Of a DNA stretch of 64,000 bases, positions 24,852 through 36,653 are shown in pieces (position 1 is the stretch's first letter; each line of letters starts with the position of its first letter). The stretch is from Amaranthus tricolor. Lineage: Eukaryota > Streptophyta > Magnoliopsida > Caryophyllales > Amaranthaceae. The position numbers and the translations under genes are program-made. A model generated the notes under the pieces. That model did no database searches. It was given only the letters and a program-made list of their open reading frames with translations, and was not told the origin of the DNA. The DNA is taken from the NCBI RefSeq assembly GCF_026212465.1, contig NC_080057.1, positions 19,315,962 through 19,379,961 of the forward strand, given 5' to 3'.

Positions 24852-25849
24852 AACGGGTGGGTATTGGATGTGCGTGGCAGGTGGATATGTGTAACACCCC
24901 TGAATTTCTGACCCCTTAAAGAAACCAAAACCGTAAAGGACGAGAGGAAATTCGGGTGTTACATAAAAGAAAAGGAAAATAATTTGGATAAACGTTAAAT
25001 ATTAACTTTAAAAAGGTGAGTGGAAATTTTGGCAACATCTGCCTTAAAACTGTGCGCCTTTGTAGAAAACAAAAGTTATTTAGAAGCTAACAAAGTAAAG
25101 GCACCAACGGCCTAACAAAACTATGTCACAGCGGAATGATTCGTCGCCGGCTTCTCAAATCCACATGCCAAGCTTGGATCGTGGTTCCAGTGTCGACGTT
25201 TGCGTCTTAAAAAGATTTAACTTCTTAAAACCATACAGAGTTATAAACTACGCAGCGGAAATACAAATATACGAGGGAGGACACAAGGCCTCATAACAAA
25301 TCATATACAACCAAAGTTTACAAAAGATAACAGAAGCTACAAAATCGAAAGTTAGCGGTATGACACAGGTTATGCTTCGCCCTCATCACTCTCCCCAAAT
25401 GCAATGCAATGTAAAAGAAGCTTCAGTACCTGCTACGCCTGTCTACAATCCTCCTGCTGCTCGACATTAGACCAAAGACCAATGTGTCATAGCAGGACAA
25501 TCATAGAAATTCATCAACAATCAAACATAAACACAAACACGTACACGTCAGTAATTAGCATCAAATCTAATAAGGCCAACTACTAGATAGCATTATAGCA
25601 TAAACAACATAACATCAGTGGAAAAAAACGTATTTGCTGCATATTATTTACTGCGGTTATTGTATATACGCAGCAATAAATAGGAAAAAGAATAAGAAAA
25701 AAAAACCAAACAATTGCTGCGGTTTAAGGACCTAACCGCAGCAAATAAACAGTTGCAAGCTCAATTACTGCGGTTATGCTTGGGACCGCAGCAAATAACA
25801 CACCCAATTGCTGCAGTTCATCCCATTGACCGCATCAAATAGTATATAT

Positions 25850-26660
25850 TAAAATATAATGGCGCCCAGCTTTAACGTTTATATTTTCATAAAACCCTTA
25901 TAAGCTTTTGTTTCATTACTACAAACAAACACACGCACGACGAACACAGCAGTTTATCTTCTCCATACTCAAACTTCAAACTTCTATGTACTGTTCTTGT
26001 TAGTTCATCATCAAACTTCATCATCTGCTCTTCATCAAACTTCATCATCTTCTCCATTGAAAAAACGCTTCACAAAACGAACATGCATCTGTTTTCCTTC
26101 GTTCTCCTTATAATTCATTCCATTCCATACTTCTTCAAACTTCTCTTGTTCATTATCAAACTTCAAACATCGAATTTTCATGAAGTAGGAAAAACAACAA
26201 GAAAAAAAAAACATTAATTGCTGCGGTTCTATGCCTTGACCGCAGCAAATACTCAGTTGAACTTAAAAATGCTGCGGTTTGTGTTGTGCCCGCAGCAAAT
26301 AGGCCTTGAATTTTAATAAATGCTGCGGTTGTGGTCTTTAACCGGAGCAATTAAGTTTACTAAAATGGCGCCCTTTATATTTTAACGTTTATATTTTCAT
26401 GAGAAATAATACCCCTTCGTTTTCCTTATACTGCACGCACTAAACGAATACGCATATTGTTTTCCTTCGTTCTCCTTATAATTCGTTCCATTCCAAACTT
26501 CTTCAAACTTCTCTTGTTCATTATCAAACTTCAAACATCGAATTTTCATAAACTTCGATACAGTACAGCGGTTTTTTTCTTCTACTGTTCTTGTTCATCA
26601 TCATTCTTCAAAACCGTTCTTGTAGTTCATTATCATATTAAACTTCAAACTTAGAATTTT
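25850..26660. repeat. Partial tandem duplication in the CACTA 5' region
   Basis: The block starting ATGGCGCCCAGCTTTAACGT (25859) and running to about 26170 reappears, diverged, from AAATGGCGCCC (26362) to about 26560. Both share CGTTTATATTTTCAT, the TTCGTTCTCCTTATAATTC word and CAAACTTCTTCAAACTTC-like stretches. A TGCTGCGGT/ACCGCAGCA cluster separates them. This is upstream of the transposase, so it may duplicate its promoter and leader. Confidence 0.7.
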
Positions 26661-27332
26661 CATAAACTTTGAACACATATACAGTATATCGGTTTTCTTT
26701 TATTGTTCTTCAAGGTATTATTTTTTCAAGCTTAATTTAAGTTCTTCAACCTTCATTATGTTTTAGGGATTTAGTTTTTTTAAACTAATTTTTTTTCATT
26801 GTATAGGTTATACACAACCCACCAAAACCCACGAAATTCAAGGTAACTTTTTCATTTTGATTTTGTAAGTTAGGTTTAAATTTGTCATACTTTGATGTGT
26901 ATGTTGTTGTTGTTTTTAAGTTTTAAATTTATCATATATATCATGTTTTGTTATATTTTTAAGTAATTTCTTCATTTTATTTATCAATGTGTGTGGTTTT
27001 TATGTTTTAAATTTATTATAATTTATTTCTAGTTTGTAAATTAGGTTTAATTAGGGTTGTTTATGGTTAAATGAATGAGTTGTTGATATGAATGTTAATT
27101 AGTTGTCCAAGTTTTTGATTTTATTTTTATTGTTTTTATATGAATATTCATTATGGTTACTATAATAAACATCATTTGGACAGTTTAAAAAACATTGTGT
27201 TATTATTTGGGTTAATTAGTGTTAAATTAATGATTATTACTTAATTTTGTGGTTATTTAGAGTTCGTTAAGTATATATGTTTAAAAGTTGTGTATTGATT
27301 TTGTTTTGAATCAATTAATCACACTAATTAGG

Positions 27333-29929
27333 ATGACAAACGATCGTTCTTGAATGTATGGAAGCATTGAATCGTCGGAATTTATTGATGGCGTATTAGA
27401 ATTTTGTAGTATTGCGGTTGAACATCAAGTTAGGCCTGGGGGAGTTGGTTTTTATTGCCCATGTGTCAGTTGTGGCAATGTATCAAAGGTAGATAGTGTT
27501 GATATCCTTAGGGAGCACATACTTCGACGTGGGTTTAGGCCTCAATATCATGTTTGGGTTTGGCATGGTGAGGAGAGAGTTTACAAAGAGAAAAGTGTTG
27601 TTGAGGACGTCAATAATGTGGCCGATGTCAATGAGGATGTAGTAGATCATGTTGATGGGTATGAGACAGATGAAGAGAATGTCGATGAGGATGTGGATCG
27701 TGTTGATGAGATGATGGAGGGAGTCGAGGATGAGTTAGGAAAACGTCCTCGTGTTTTTGACTTGTTGACAGAGGCTTCTCAAAAGCCTTTGTACCCTGGA
27801 TGTACAAAGTTCACCAAACTAACAGCAGTGTTGACAATTTTCAACATTAAGTCAAAGTTCAATTGGAGTGACACTAGTTTCACAATGTTATTAGAAGCGT
27901 TAGGTGAGATGCTTCCTGAGGAAAATGAACTTCCAAAGTCGACATATTATGCCAAAAAGCTCATGTGTCCTTTCGGGTTAGAGTACCAGAAGAATCATGC
28001 GTGTCCGAATGATTGTGTGTTGTATTGGAATGAAAACGAGAACTTAGAAGAGTGTCCTAGGTGTGGGTTATCGCGCTACAAGCGTAAAGGGGCTCGGGAT
28101 GCTAAAGGGCCCCCGGCTAAGGTATTGTGGTATCTTCCAATAATACCTAGATTCAAGCGCTTGTTTTCTATAAAGAAAGATGCGTTAAATTTGAGGTGGC
28201 ATGCAGATAGGGTGAAGAAAGGTCACTTGCTCACACATCCATCTGATTCTCCGGAGTGGAAGAGTATTGATAGGTTGCATAAGACTTTTGGGATGAGGTT
28301 CATAATTTAAGGCTCGGACTGTGTACGGATGGAATGAACCCATTCGGCAATCTTAGTTCTCAACATAGTACTTGGCCGGTACTTTTAGTGATCTATAATT
28401 TGCCACCTTGGTTGTGTATGAAGCGTAAGTACATAATGCTTTTGCTTCTTATCTCGGGTCCTAAACAACCTGGCAATGACATAGATGTGTATCTTGCACC
28501 TCTCGTTGAGGATTTGAAAAAGATGTGGGATGAAGGCGTTTCAGTGTTTGATGCATATGCTAATGAGGAGTTCACCTTGCGTGCAATGCTTTTATGCACC
28601 GTTAATGATTTTCCGGCATATGGCAACTTATCGGGGTATAAGAACAAAGGGAAGAAAGCATGCCCGATATGTATCGATGACATGGAATCCACGTGGATTC
28701 CTAAGTGCAAACACGTATTCATGCACCATCAAAAGTTCCTCCCACGAGACCACCAATATCGTAAGAAGAAGTTGTTCAACGGGGAGGTTGAGGACCGTAT
28801 AGCTCGTCGACTGTTGACCAGTTATGAGGTTTATGAACAGGTTAAGGAAGTTGAGACTGTATTTGGTAAAACGGGGCAAGTGCAAGGGGGTGAAGACCGA
28901 TTATGGAAAAAAGAATCAATCTTTTGGAAGCTTCCATATTGGAGAGATCTACAGGTTAGGTATTGTCTTGACGTTATGCATATAGAGAAAAATGTATGCG
29001 ATGCCATACTCGGGACTCTCATGAACATTCCGGGTAAGACAAAAGATGTTAGGGCCGTGTGAGATTGGTTTGAATGTAAGGGTCTTCGTCCGAAGTTGTG
29101 GGCACATGTTAAGGTGAGTAAGAAAAGAAATAGAGCTGATGAAGTTGGTGGTAGTAAGAAGAAGATGAGTAATGACAAAGTTTATTTGCCTCCAGCTTGC
29201 TACACATTGTCCAAAGCAGAGAAGCGGACATTTTGTGAGTGTTTGTATGGCAGTAAGGTTCCGTCTGGGTACTCATCCAACATGAAGAGATTTGTGAGCC
29301 TAAATGGTGAGCTGAAGTTGGGAAGCATGAAATCTCACGATTGCCATGTAATGATGCAAGTGTTCTTACCAATTGCAATTCGTGGAATACTGCCAAAACA
29401 TGTGAGATATGCTATTACCGAGCTATGTTCGTTCTTCAACACAATTTGTAGTAAAGTTCTTGATCTCTTTAGACTTGATGCACTTCAACTCGACGTGATT
29501 GTAACTTTATGCAAGTTTGAGATGTATTTTCCAGTTTTTTTAAGGTGGTGTTATCCTTTTGAAAGACACATGGGTGTTTTACAAAACAAGGTGAGGAATC
29601 CAGCACAACCCGAGGGGAGTATGATTCAAGGCACTGTGAGCGATGAGATTAGTAACTTTATAGCCGAGTATTTGGCCATGGCAAAGCCTATTGGACTTCC
29701 CACCTCTCAACATGAAGGAAGGCTTGAGAGAAAAAGAACAATTGGCTCCAAATCGGTCACATCTACTCGAGACAGCCTTATACAAGCACACTTGTATGTG
29801 TTGCATCATATTACTGAAGTCCATGCTTTTTTGAGTGAGCATTTAGATATATTGCGCGCAAAACATCCTTCTAAAGGGGATATGCGCGTAAAGTACTCAA
29901 ACTTGGTTTTGATGCGAAACCGGGGCTGA
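27333..29929 (+). pseudogene. CACTA TNP2-type transposase, three lesions
   Basis: Plus-strand frames 27354-28310, 28334-29062 and 29096-29929 read as one protein. An N-terminal transposase-associated domain (WMYG start region, GVGFYCPCVSCGN, HILRRGFRPQYHVWVWHGE) is followed by an acidic stretch. The TNP2 core has a CPNDCVLYWNEN and LEECPRCGLSRYK zinc-like motif and RLFSIKKDALNLRWHA. Later come LCTVNDFPAYGNLSGYK, KACPICIDD and the HIEKNVCDAILGTLMNIPGK region, then a DUF4218-like part (FLPIAIRGILPKHVRYAI, LCKFEMYFPVFLRWCYPFER). Lesions: a TGA at 27351 after seven codons from the ATG at 27333 (a TGG in relatives), a one-base loss near 28292, and a TGA at 29060-29062. The frame ends after HIT/LSEHLDIL with no DUF4216 part. 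It probably cannot make full transposase. Confidence 0.9.
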
Positions 29930-30245
29930 TTAAGGCCTTGGTTATTCAAGGATTAATGTTGTGCGTAAGATTTGATTAATGACACAGTCAAAAACTACAA
30001 ATGATCATGAAAAGAACACGAAACAACCACAAACACTTAAACAAAATTCTGATCTAGCAAACTGTCGAGCAGCCCTCCTTCAGCTCAGCTTCTAGGAGTC
30101 CACGGGGAATGTTAGAATGGTTTTAGGACCTTGATAGCTAGATCCAAGTACCAAGATTCCATTTCCACTTTAGCCTAGGTCCTGGATGCATAGGTTTGGT
30201 CTCCACGTGTCGTGCAAGGTGGTCTGGTCACTAGTTTCCTGCTGT
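29930..30245. other. Non-coding linker between CACTA transposase and 169-bp array
   Basis: No recognisable domain. It separates the end of the broken transposase from the tandem array. It may be intron or decayed coding sequence of either flanking gene. Confidence 0.4.
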
Positions 30246-30921
30246 GTCAATTTCGCGCGTAAAGTAGGTCAAACATGGTTTGTTATGCACGAAACTTGGC
30301 ACACAACACTATTTGGCATATATTATCGTGTTGAAATGGTTAGAATTGATAATAATAGTCATATGCTAGAAATTAGAAGTTAAGTTGCGATTTTAAGGGT
30401 TTTTAAGCGTTTTTGTCAATTTCGCGCGTAAAGTAGGTCAAACATGGTTTGTTATGCACGAAACTTGGCACACAACACTATTTGGCATTTATAATTGTGT
30501 TGAAATGGTTAGAATTGAAAATAATAGTCATATGCTAGAAATTAGAAGTTAAGTTGCGATTTTAAGGGTTTTTAAGCTTTTGTGTCAATTTCGCGCGTAA
30601 AGTAGGTCAAACATGGTTTGTTATGCAGGAAACTTGGCACACAACACTATTTGGCATATATTATTGTGTTGAAATGGTTAGAATTGAAAATAATAGTCAT
30701 ATGCTAGAAATTAGGTGTTAAGTTGCGATTTTAAGGGTTTTTTAGCGTTTTTGTCAATTTCGCGCGTAAAGTAGCTCAAACTTTGTTTGTTTTGCACGAA
30801 ACTTGGCACGCAACACTGTTTGGTATATATTATTGTGTAGAAGTTGTTAGAATTGAAAATCATTGTCATATTCTAGAATTTACGTGTTAAGTTGCGATTT
30901 TATGCGTTTTTAACCGTTTTT
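30246..30921. repeat. Tandem repeat, 4 x 169 bp, inside the CACTA element
   Basis: Copies begin GTCAATTTCGCGCGTAAAGT at 30246, 30415, 30584 and 30753, so the period is 169 bp in all three steps. The first three copies are very similar; the fourth is more diverged. Each unit ends in TTTTAAGGGTTTTTAAGC-like sequence. There is no coding frame through the array. It sits directly before the Ulp1-like exon. Confidence 0.95.
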
Positions 30922-30946
30922 GACACTAACATCTATTTTCTCTTAG

Positions 30947-31250
30947 TGCTTTCAACAACCTTCTTCTTCCGTTGACTGCGGCTACTACGCGCTGAAGTAT
31001 ATGGACGATATTATAAATTCCGTGAAGGACTTTGGAGTCGAAAATATAGATGCCGTAAGTATTTGTTACGTTCTTAATTAAATATATTATTGTTAAAATC
31101 TAATATGTTTATTTCTATATTAATCTTTTATTTTAATATTATATATAGGTTTTAAACGACATTCCGAGGGAAACACGCCCTTTGAGAAGTGAAGAGATGC
31201 GCGAATTAAAAGACAAGATTGCCGCGTATCTTGCTAATATTTGTCCTTGA
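30947..31250 (+). pseudogene. Ulp1-type cysteine protease C-terminus, two exons, in the CACTA element
   Basis: Exons 30947-31054 and 31149-31250 are joined by a GT-AG intron in phase 0 and end in TGA. The first exon reads CFQQPSSVDCGYYALKYMDD, which contains the Gln and catalytic Cys region (Q...DCGYY) of C48/Ulp1 SUMO proteases. The second ends LKDKIAAYLANICP. Only about 70 C-terminal residues are visible; the His and Asp of the triad should lie upstream and are not found next to it. Ulp1-like genes carried by CACTA and Mutator elements are known in plants. The 169-bp array occupies the preceding intron position. It is likely a remnant. Confidence 0.8.
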
Positions 31251-31630
31251 TAAATTGTAATTAGTATAGATTATTTTTTATACTTTAATGTATATATTAT
31301 ATATATATATAGGTACGTACATAATATTATATTATATATACGAGCGAGAGTTTATTATTACAAAGAGATAATGTTGATTATCTGTGATTATCATTGGATT
31401 AATCACTGTTATTACATTGTATTATTATTGCATTATTATAAGAATAAAACGGAAAAAGAAAAAAAAAAAGAGAGCTATTTGCTGCGGTTTTTGCCCTTGA
31501 CCGCAGCAAATAACCCTCATTATTTGCTGCGGTTTTTGCCCATGACCGCAGCATTTAAAGTAGGACATTTGCTGCTATCACTATTGCTGGGGGCCAAAAC
31601 CGCAGCAAATAATGGCAAAAAAACCGCAGC

Positions 31631-33286
31631 TAGGGGTGTCAAACAGGTCGGGTTGGGTCGTTTTCAGGTTCGGGTCATATATAAATGGGTCAACAGATCC
31701 TTGACCTGAACCTGACCCATTTAATTAAATGGGTCAAAAATTGAAATCCCGACCTAATCTGTTGCAGGTCGGGTCAACCTGCTAATGACCCATTTAACCT
31801 GCTTTTTTTTTCAGGTCATTGAACCCATATAATTCAGGTCATTTGACCCAAAAATTACAATATTACAAAATTACAATATTACAAAATTACAACATAAAAA
31901 CTAATATATGGCTAACACTGTAAAACATTACAAGCTTCATCCATTAATGGAACACAGTAAACATACTTTCATCCATTAATGGAGTTGAAAATCGAACACA
32001 GTACAAGCTTGAATTGAAGATCAAGAAGATTGAACTGAAAAATCAGAAAAATCAGAAAAATCGAACACAATCCAAATCAGAAAAAAATCGATCAAAAAAA
32101 AAATCAGAAAAATGGGAAACAAAAAAATAAATCAATAATTCTTACCTTGGTGCCGCCACAGAGAAGAGGAAGGAGAAGGCGCACTCCGAAGTCGCACAGA
32201 GAAGCAGCAAGCAGGAGACTGGAGAGTGGAGAGGATTTGAGGAAGGCGCCGCAGTTTTTAGGTTTTAGATTTTTAGGGTTTTTGATATACCAGTAAATTA
32301 TACATCAAAATCAAAATTGGGTCAGAAAACCAAAAAATGGAGTAAATAAAGAAAAATGGAGTAAAATCAAAATCAAAACAGAAAATATTACCAGTTTAGT
32401 AAAACAAAATCAAAATCAACACAGTATTAACACAGATTACACAAAGATTACAGTAAAATAAAAATCGATGAAGCAACAAGCCCAGAAAATGAAACAAAAA
32501 ATATGAATCTTGCAAAACATCAAGAAAAATGGAGTAAACATAACACAAACAGAAAAATCGAAAAAATCGAAAAAATCGATAAAAATGAAACAGAAAAATG
32601 AAATAAAAAACAAGATGCAAATTACCAATTTAGTAAAAATGAAACTCCAACAAATTCGAAAAAATCGAACCCTAAATAACACAAACACGAACCAAATTAT
32701 TATGAAGAATGAAAAAAACGAACACAATCCAAATCAGAAAAAATCGATCAAAAAAAAATAGAAAGATGGGAAAACAAAGAAATAATTCTTACCTTGGTGC
32801 CGTCACAGAGAAGAGGGAAGGAATAAGGCGCACTCCGAAGTTGCACAGAGAAGCAGGAGACTGGATAGTGGAGAGGAATTGAGGAAGAAGGCGCCGCAGT
32901 TTTTAGGGTTTTTGATGTACCAGAGTCTAGACGGGTCATATGACTTTGACTTATATACCAGTAATACCACAATGGCACAATACATTACTGGTCCCAATTG
33001 CAATTATCTTTATTCTTTATTTCTTTATGACTTTTTAAAAAATTTTCAATGGATTAACAAATGGGTTAAATATGGGTCGACCTGACCTGATTGACCCATT
33101 TAATAAATGGGTTAAACAGGTTTTTTTCGGGTTTAATTATTCAACCTGAACCTAACCCATTTAATAAACATATCAGGTCGGGTTGACCCATTTAATTAAT
33201 TGGGTCATAAATCTAAACCCAAACCCACTAATTTCGGGTCGGTTTCAGATCAGGTTAGCAGGTTGGGTCAGCTTTTGCCAGCCCTA
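31631..33286. mobile_element. hAT-like element inserted in the CACTA right end, 1656 bp
   Basis: The left end TAGGGGTGTCAAACAGGTCG and right end (reverse complement TAGGGCTGGCAAAAGCTGAC) form imperfect inverted termini with GGGTCGGGT/ACCCGACC words behind them. The flanks ACCGCAGC (31623-31630) and ACCACAGC (33287-33294) match at 7 of 8 bases, a hAT-size duplication. Inside, a segment with GGCGCACTCCGAAG and TTCTTACCTTGG occurs twice (about 32138-32290 and 32785-32915). No intact transposase. Confidence 0.85.
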
Positions 33287-33497
33287 ACCACAGCAAAAGA
33301 GGTTTTTTCCACTAGTGTACCCCTCCTTATTTGCTGCGGTTTTGCCTCTGACCGCAGCAAATAATGCTCTTATTTGCTGCCGTTTTTAACCGCAGCATTT
33401 AAAGTAGGACATTTGCTGCTATCACTATGGCTGGGGGCCAAAACCGCAGCAAAAAATGGCCAAAAAACCGCAACAAACGAGGTTTTTTCCACTAGTG
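33287..33497. repeat. Duplicated CACTA right terminus
   Basis: GGTTTTTTCCACTAGTG occurs at 33301-33317 and again at 33481-33497. The 180 bp between (subterminal TTTGCTGCGGT motifs and AAGTAGGACATTTGCTGCTA) repeat the segment 31480-31630, so the element has two right ends in tandem. Confidence 0.85.
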
Positions 33498-33755
33498 TTA
33501 GATGATTTTGTAAAACGCAAGCACAGATAGTAACCGTTTATCGGCCACTTATACTTCTTAATTTCATTACGTGTTTTCCAACCCGAACCATGTGTTCTTG
33601 GGTAGAATGCAGGTCTTCACGCTCCTTTTTTCAAACATAAACTCTTGCAAAACACGTATAGTATCAACTCGACCAAGGCATTAACAGAATACCTAACACA
33701 TGACCTTATAGAGCTTGTCTATCTTAAGGTAAGTGTGATCATAGTTTGTAATACC

Positions 33756-34887
33756 TAGGGTTGGCAAAAGCTGACCCGACCTACTAACCTGATCTGAAAC
33801 CGACCCGAAATTAGCGGGTTTGGGTTTAGATTTTTGACCCAATTAATTAAATGGGTCAACCCGACCTGATCTGTTTATTAAATGGGTTAGGTTCAGGTTG
33901 AATATTTAAACCCGAAAAAAACCTGTTTAACCCATTTATTAAATGGGTCAATCAGGTCAGGTCAACCCATATTATATGATATTAACCCATTATACTATAT
34001 GAGACATTATTGGACCACTTGGGAGTTGGGCCTGCGAAATGGGGATGGAATGATGGAAATCATAAACCCAAACACGGTAACTCAATGAAAAATTGAAAAT
34101 CATAAACCCTAAAATTATTTCCTCTTCCCAGTCATTCCTCTTTCACTCTTCAGTCTTCTCTGCGCGGCGCCTTCCTCATTCCTCTTCAGTCTTCTCTGTG
34201 CGCCTTCCTCATTCCTTTTCGGTGCGCCTTCCTCATTCCTTTTCTCTGTGCGCCTTCCACTTCGTCTTCGAGTGCTTCGAGTCTTTGACCTTCAGCCAAG
34301 GTAAGAATTTTTTTGTTGTCCGATTTTTCTGAAATTTTTTGTTCGATTTTTTCTGATTTTAATGTTCATTGCTGTTACTGCGTTTTTGTCATTGTTCTTA
34401 ATGCTTGATTTTTTCGATTTTGTTTGTGTTCCATTCTTTGTGATTATCTGATTATCTGATAATTTGATTATGTATATTGATTTTAATTCTGTACCTATCT
34501 TCAAAGATGTTGTTAAATCAATTGATGATGATTCTGAAATTGGGTTAAGTGATGATCCCATGAAGGTATCATTGCACAATGACTCTGATTTGAGTAAAAA
34601 TGATGTCGAAATCTGATAGTTTTAGGTAATGGATATTTTTCACAATGATTTTTCAAATGGGTCAAATAGGTCAAATGACCTGAAATATATGGTTCAATGA
34701 CCTGAAAAAAAAAAGCAGGTTAAAATGGGTCATTAGCAGGTTGACCCGACCTGCTACAGATCAGGTCGGGGTTTCAATTTTTGACCCATTTAATTAAATG
34801 GGTCAGGTTCAGGTCAAGGGTCTAATGACCCATTTATATATGACCCGAACCTGAAAACGACCCAACCCGACCTGTTTGACACCCCTA
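33756..34887. mobile_element. Second hAT-like element, inverse orientation sister of 31631-33286
   Basis: Left end TAGGGTTGGCAAAAGCTGAC, right end GTTTGACACCCCTA. It has the same subterminal GACCCGACCT and AGGTCGGG words as the nested element but in the opposite direction. Flanks GTAATACC (left) and CTAATACC two bases beyond the right end agree at 7 of 8. It carries one copy of the UTR-like segment (34100-34310), ending in CCAAGGTAAGAATT. Confidence 0.8.
34470..34616 (+). pseudogene. Short acidic ORF in the hAT-like element, 48 aa
   Basis: An ORF beginning MYIDFNSVP and containing SIDDDSEIGLSDDP, ending VEI then TGA. Length and acidity resemble the N-terminal leader of some plant hAT transposases, and it lies downstream of a potential splice donor at 34301-34310. 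No domain is visible; it may be non-coding. Confidence 0.3.
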
Positions 34888-36653
34888 GACTAATACCCTT
34901 GAGGTAACTTAACTTAGGCACACTTCTCACTAGCATACACTATTCTATAAATAAGTAGATGTTTTATCAATGAGTAAATATTCTATCAAAGAGTAAATGT
35001 TCTATCAATGTGTAAGCTTTCTATCAAAGAACGAACCTTCTTTCATTAAATAACTTTCGATCAATGAATAAACTTTCTATCACTGAATAAATTTCTATCA
35101 GTGGATCTTTTTCTACTTCCTGGCATAGTGACACGGCCAAGGGCGTTATCGGCCATCCGGCGCCTATGGCAAAGTACGAGCTCATGCCCCCTCCAGCTGA
35201 CCCTCTCAGGTCCTACCTTTGGGAAAAACTAACACACTGGGGTTCTAAACCAGTGAAGAGGCCACCATATTGGGGTTTGCAAGGCCCGCATGGTAACACC
35301 TCGGTCAAGGGGCGGTATCGGCCATCCGGCGCCCAGTGACCCAAGCATGCTCATACCCCCCTTACGGTGGTCCCGTCGAACCTCAGCTAGGGGACTAATA
35401 AATCAACCGGACATAATCCAGTTGAGTCACGCCAGCTAATCATAATCTAATACTTTATCAGATGGGAATAACTTCCACTTTCGACTAATAATGAGCGCCC
35501 TAGGATAGCAGCATGCCAAAACCCACTGAGCCACTCATCAAAATATGAAATTCACCTATAAAGAAGTCATTCTAACTCCAACTAAGGCATAATCCAATTC
35601 TAAAATAAATAAGGGGGGTGGTCCCCGCCTCCTACTAACACTCACATTCTCTAAAACTATTCTAAGCGTAAGGATTTCATAGTCGATAGCTTTTCGTATA
35701 AAGTGTATTCACTAGTACCTCATAGTTTACAAGGCATATTATCACAATAAACAATAAACATTGATCTCTTGAAGGAAAATTGTATATAAGGGTTAATTAC
35801 TGCGTGTACGTACTTGAAAGGATCACTGCACGACCAAATGTTACAAAATTCATCCAACTAAGATTCTATTTTCCTCTTATGAACTGAAAACCTATACAAG
35901 TTAGGAATAAAACTAATAAATTCCCTTAACTACTTGGTCATATCAACTAAATACCAAAGTAACCACTATCACCTATTCAACATGAGTTTTTCGATTACTC
36001 TAGCACGTATACAACTCATTCAGTACAAGTCAAAATCATTAACTCAACACAACATAAGTCTTTTCACCAAAGTAAAAGCATATGTGAATCGTTCCTTTTT
36101 ATCAACAAATTTTGAGTATATCGATTCGCGTTAACCATAAATAACTAATCACGACTAAGCCTTATAATTTTAATATAACACTTATACAACAATAAGGCAA
36201 ATTTTAGAGTTATCGAATCGCGATATCATTTGTCACATTCTCCAAAGCTAGAAAGAATTATAATCAAAACACGACAAGTAACTTTAGCAACCATCGACGA
36301 TAAGTTGACATCATGCTCTTGGCTTACTAACATTATGTATTATGACTTCAATAACAACCTAATAAGAGTACTTGTAATTCACAACAATCAAGTCACAACA
36401 ATTAGCAACTACTACTCCCAAAACAACCAAACCATTTCTATAGTCAACTATAATCAAAATCATTACTAACTAAATATATCATAATCATAACTAACATGAC
36501 TAAGCCTTAAAACAAATTATGAAATTATCCAATCAATCATCGCACCACCAACATATAACATAAGAGTACACACCATTAAAATTTCATCCCTAAATTAAAC
36601 CCTAATCAATTCATTGTTCAAAGATAACATCTTTAATATTACCCACAATAAGA
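34888..36653. other. Non-coding LTR-like sequence
   Basis: Contains short repeated phrases around 34950-35100 (TCTATCAA/GAGTAAA words) and a GC-richer segment at 35125-35420 with two copies of the word TCGGCCATCCGGCGCC. No gene recognised; it fits the body of the split LTR. Confidence 0.45.

Larger units (their letters stand above)
25613..33497. mobile_element. CACTA (En/Spm) transposon with nested insertion
   Basis: The right terminus ends GGTTTTTTCCACTAGTG at 33497. The left terminus is a mutated CATCAGTGGAAAAAAACG at 25613, where CACTAGTGGAAAAAACC would be expected. Subterminal zones at both ends carry many copies of TTTGCTGCGGT and its inverse ACCGCAGCAAA (25630-25840, 26215-26345, 31480-31630, 33320-33480), the binding-site style of CACTA elements. 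A TNP2-type transposase and a Ulp1-type protease tail lie inside, both on the plus strand. Flanking 3-mers (TAA, TTA) do not match exactly. A hAT-like element at 31631-33286 is inserted in the right subterminal zone. Confidence 0.9.

Noticed and set aside
24891..24963. A complete 73-bp element with TGTAACACCC and GGGTGTTACA ends
   Set aside because: Flanking bases show no duplication, and the sequence beyond continues in LTR style, so I treat it as the start of a longer LTR with an internal inverted word.
30246..30921. CRISPR-like or prokaryotic repeat interpretation of the 169-bp array
   Set aside because: The units are contiguous with no unique spacers, and the context is a plant CACTA transposon.
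32396..32761. Lys/Asn-rich and Phe-rich frames on both strands
   Set aside because: AT-rich interior of the hAT-like element; composition artefact with no homology signal.
25610..33500. Perfect 3-bp target duplication for the CACTA element
   Set aside because: The flanks read TAA on the left and TTA on the right; with the left terminus mutated, a duplication cannot be claimed.
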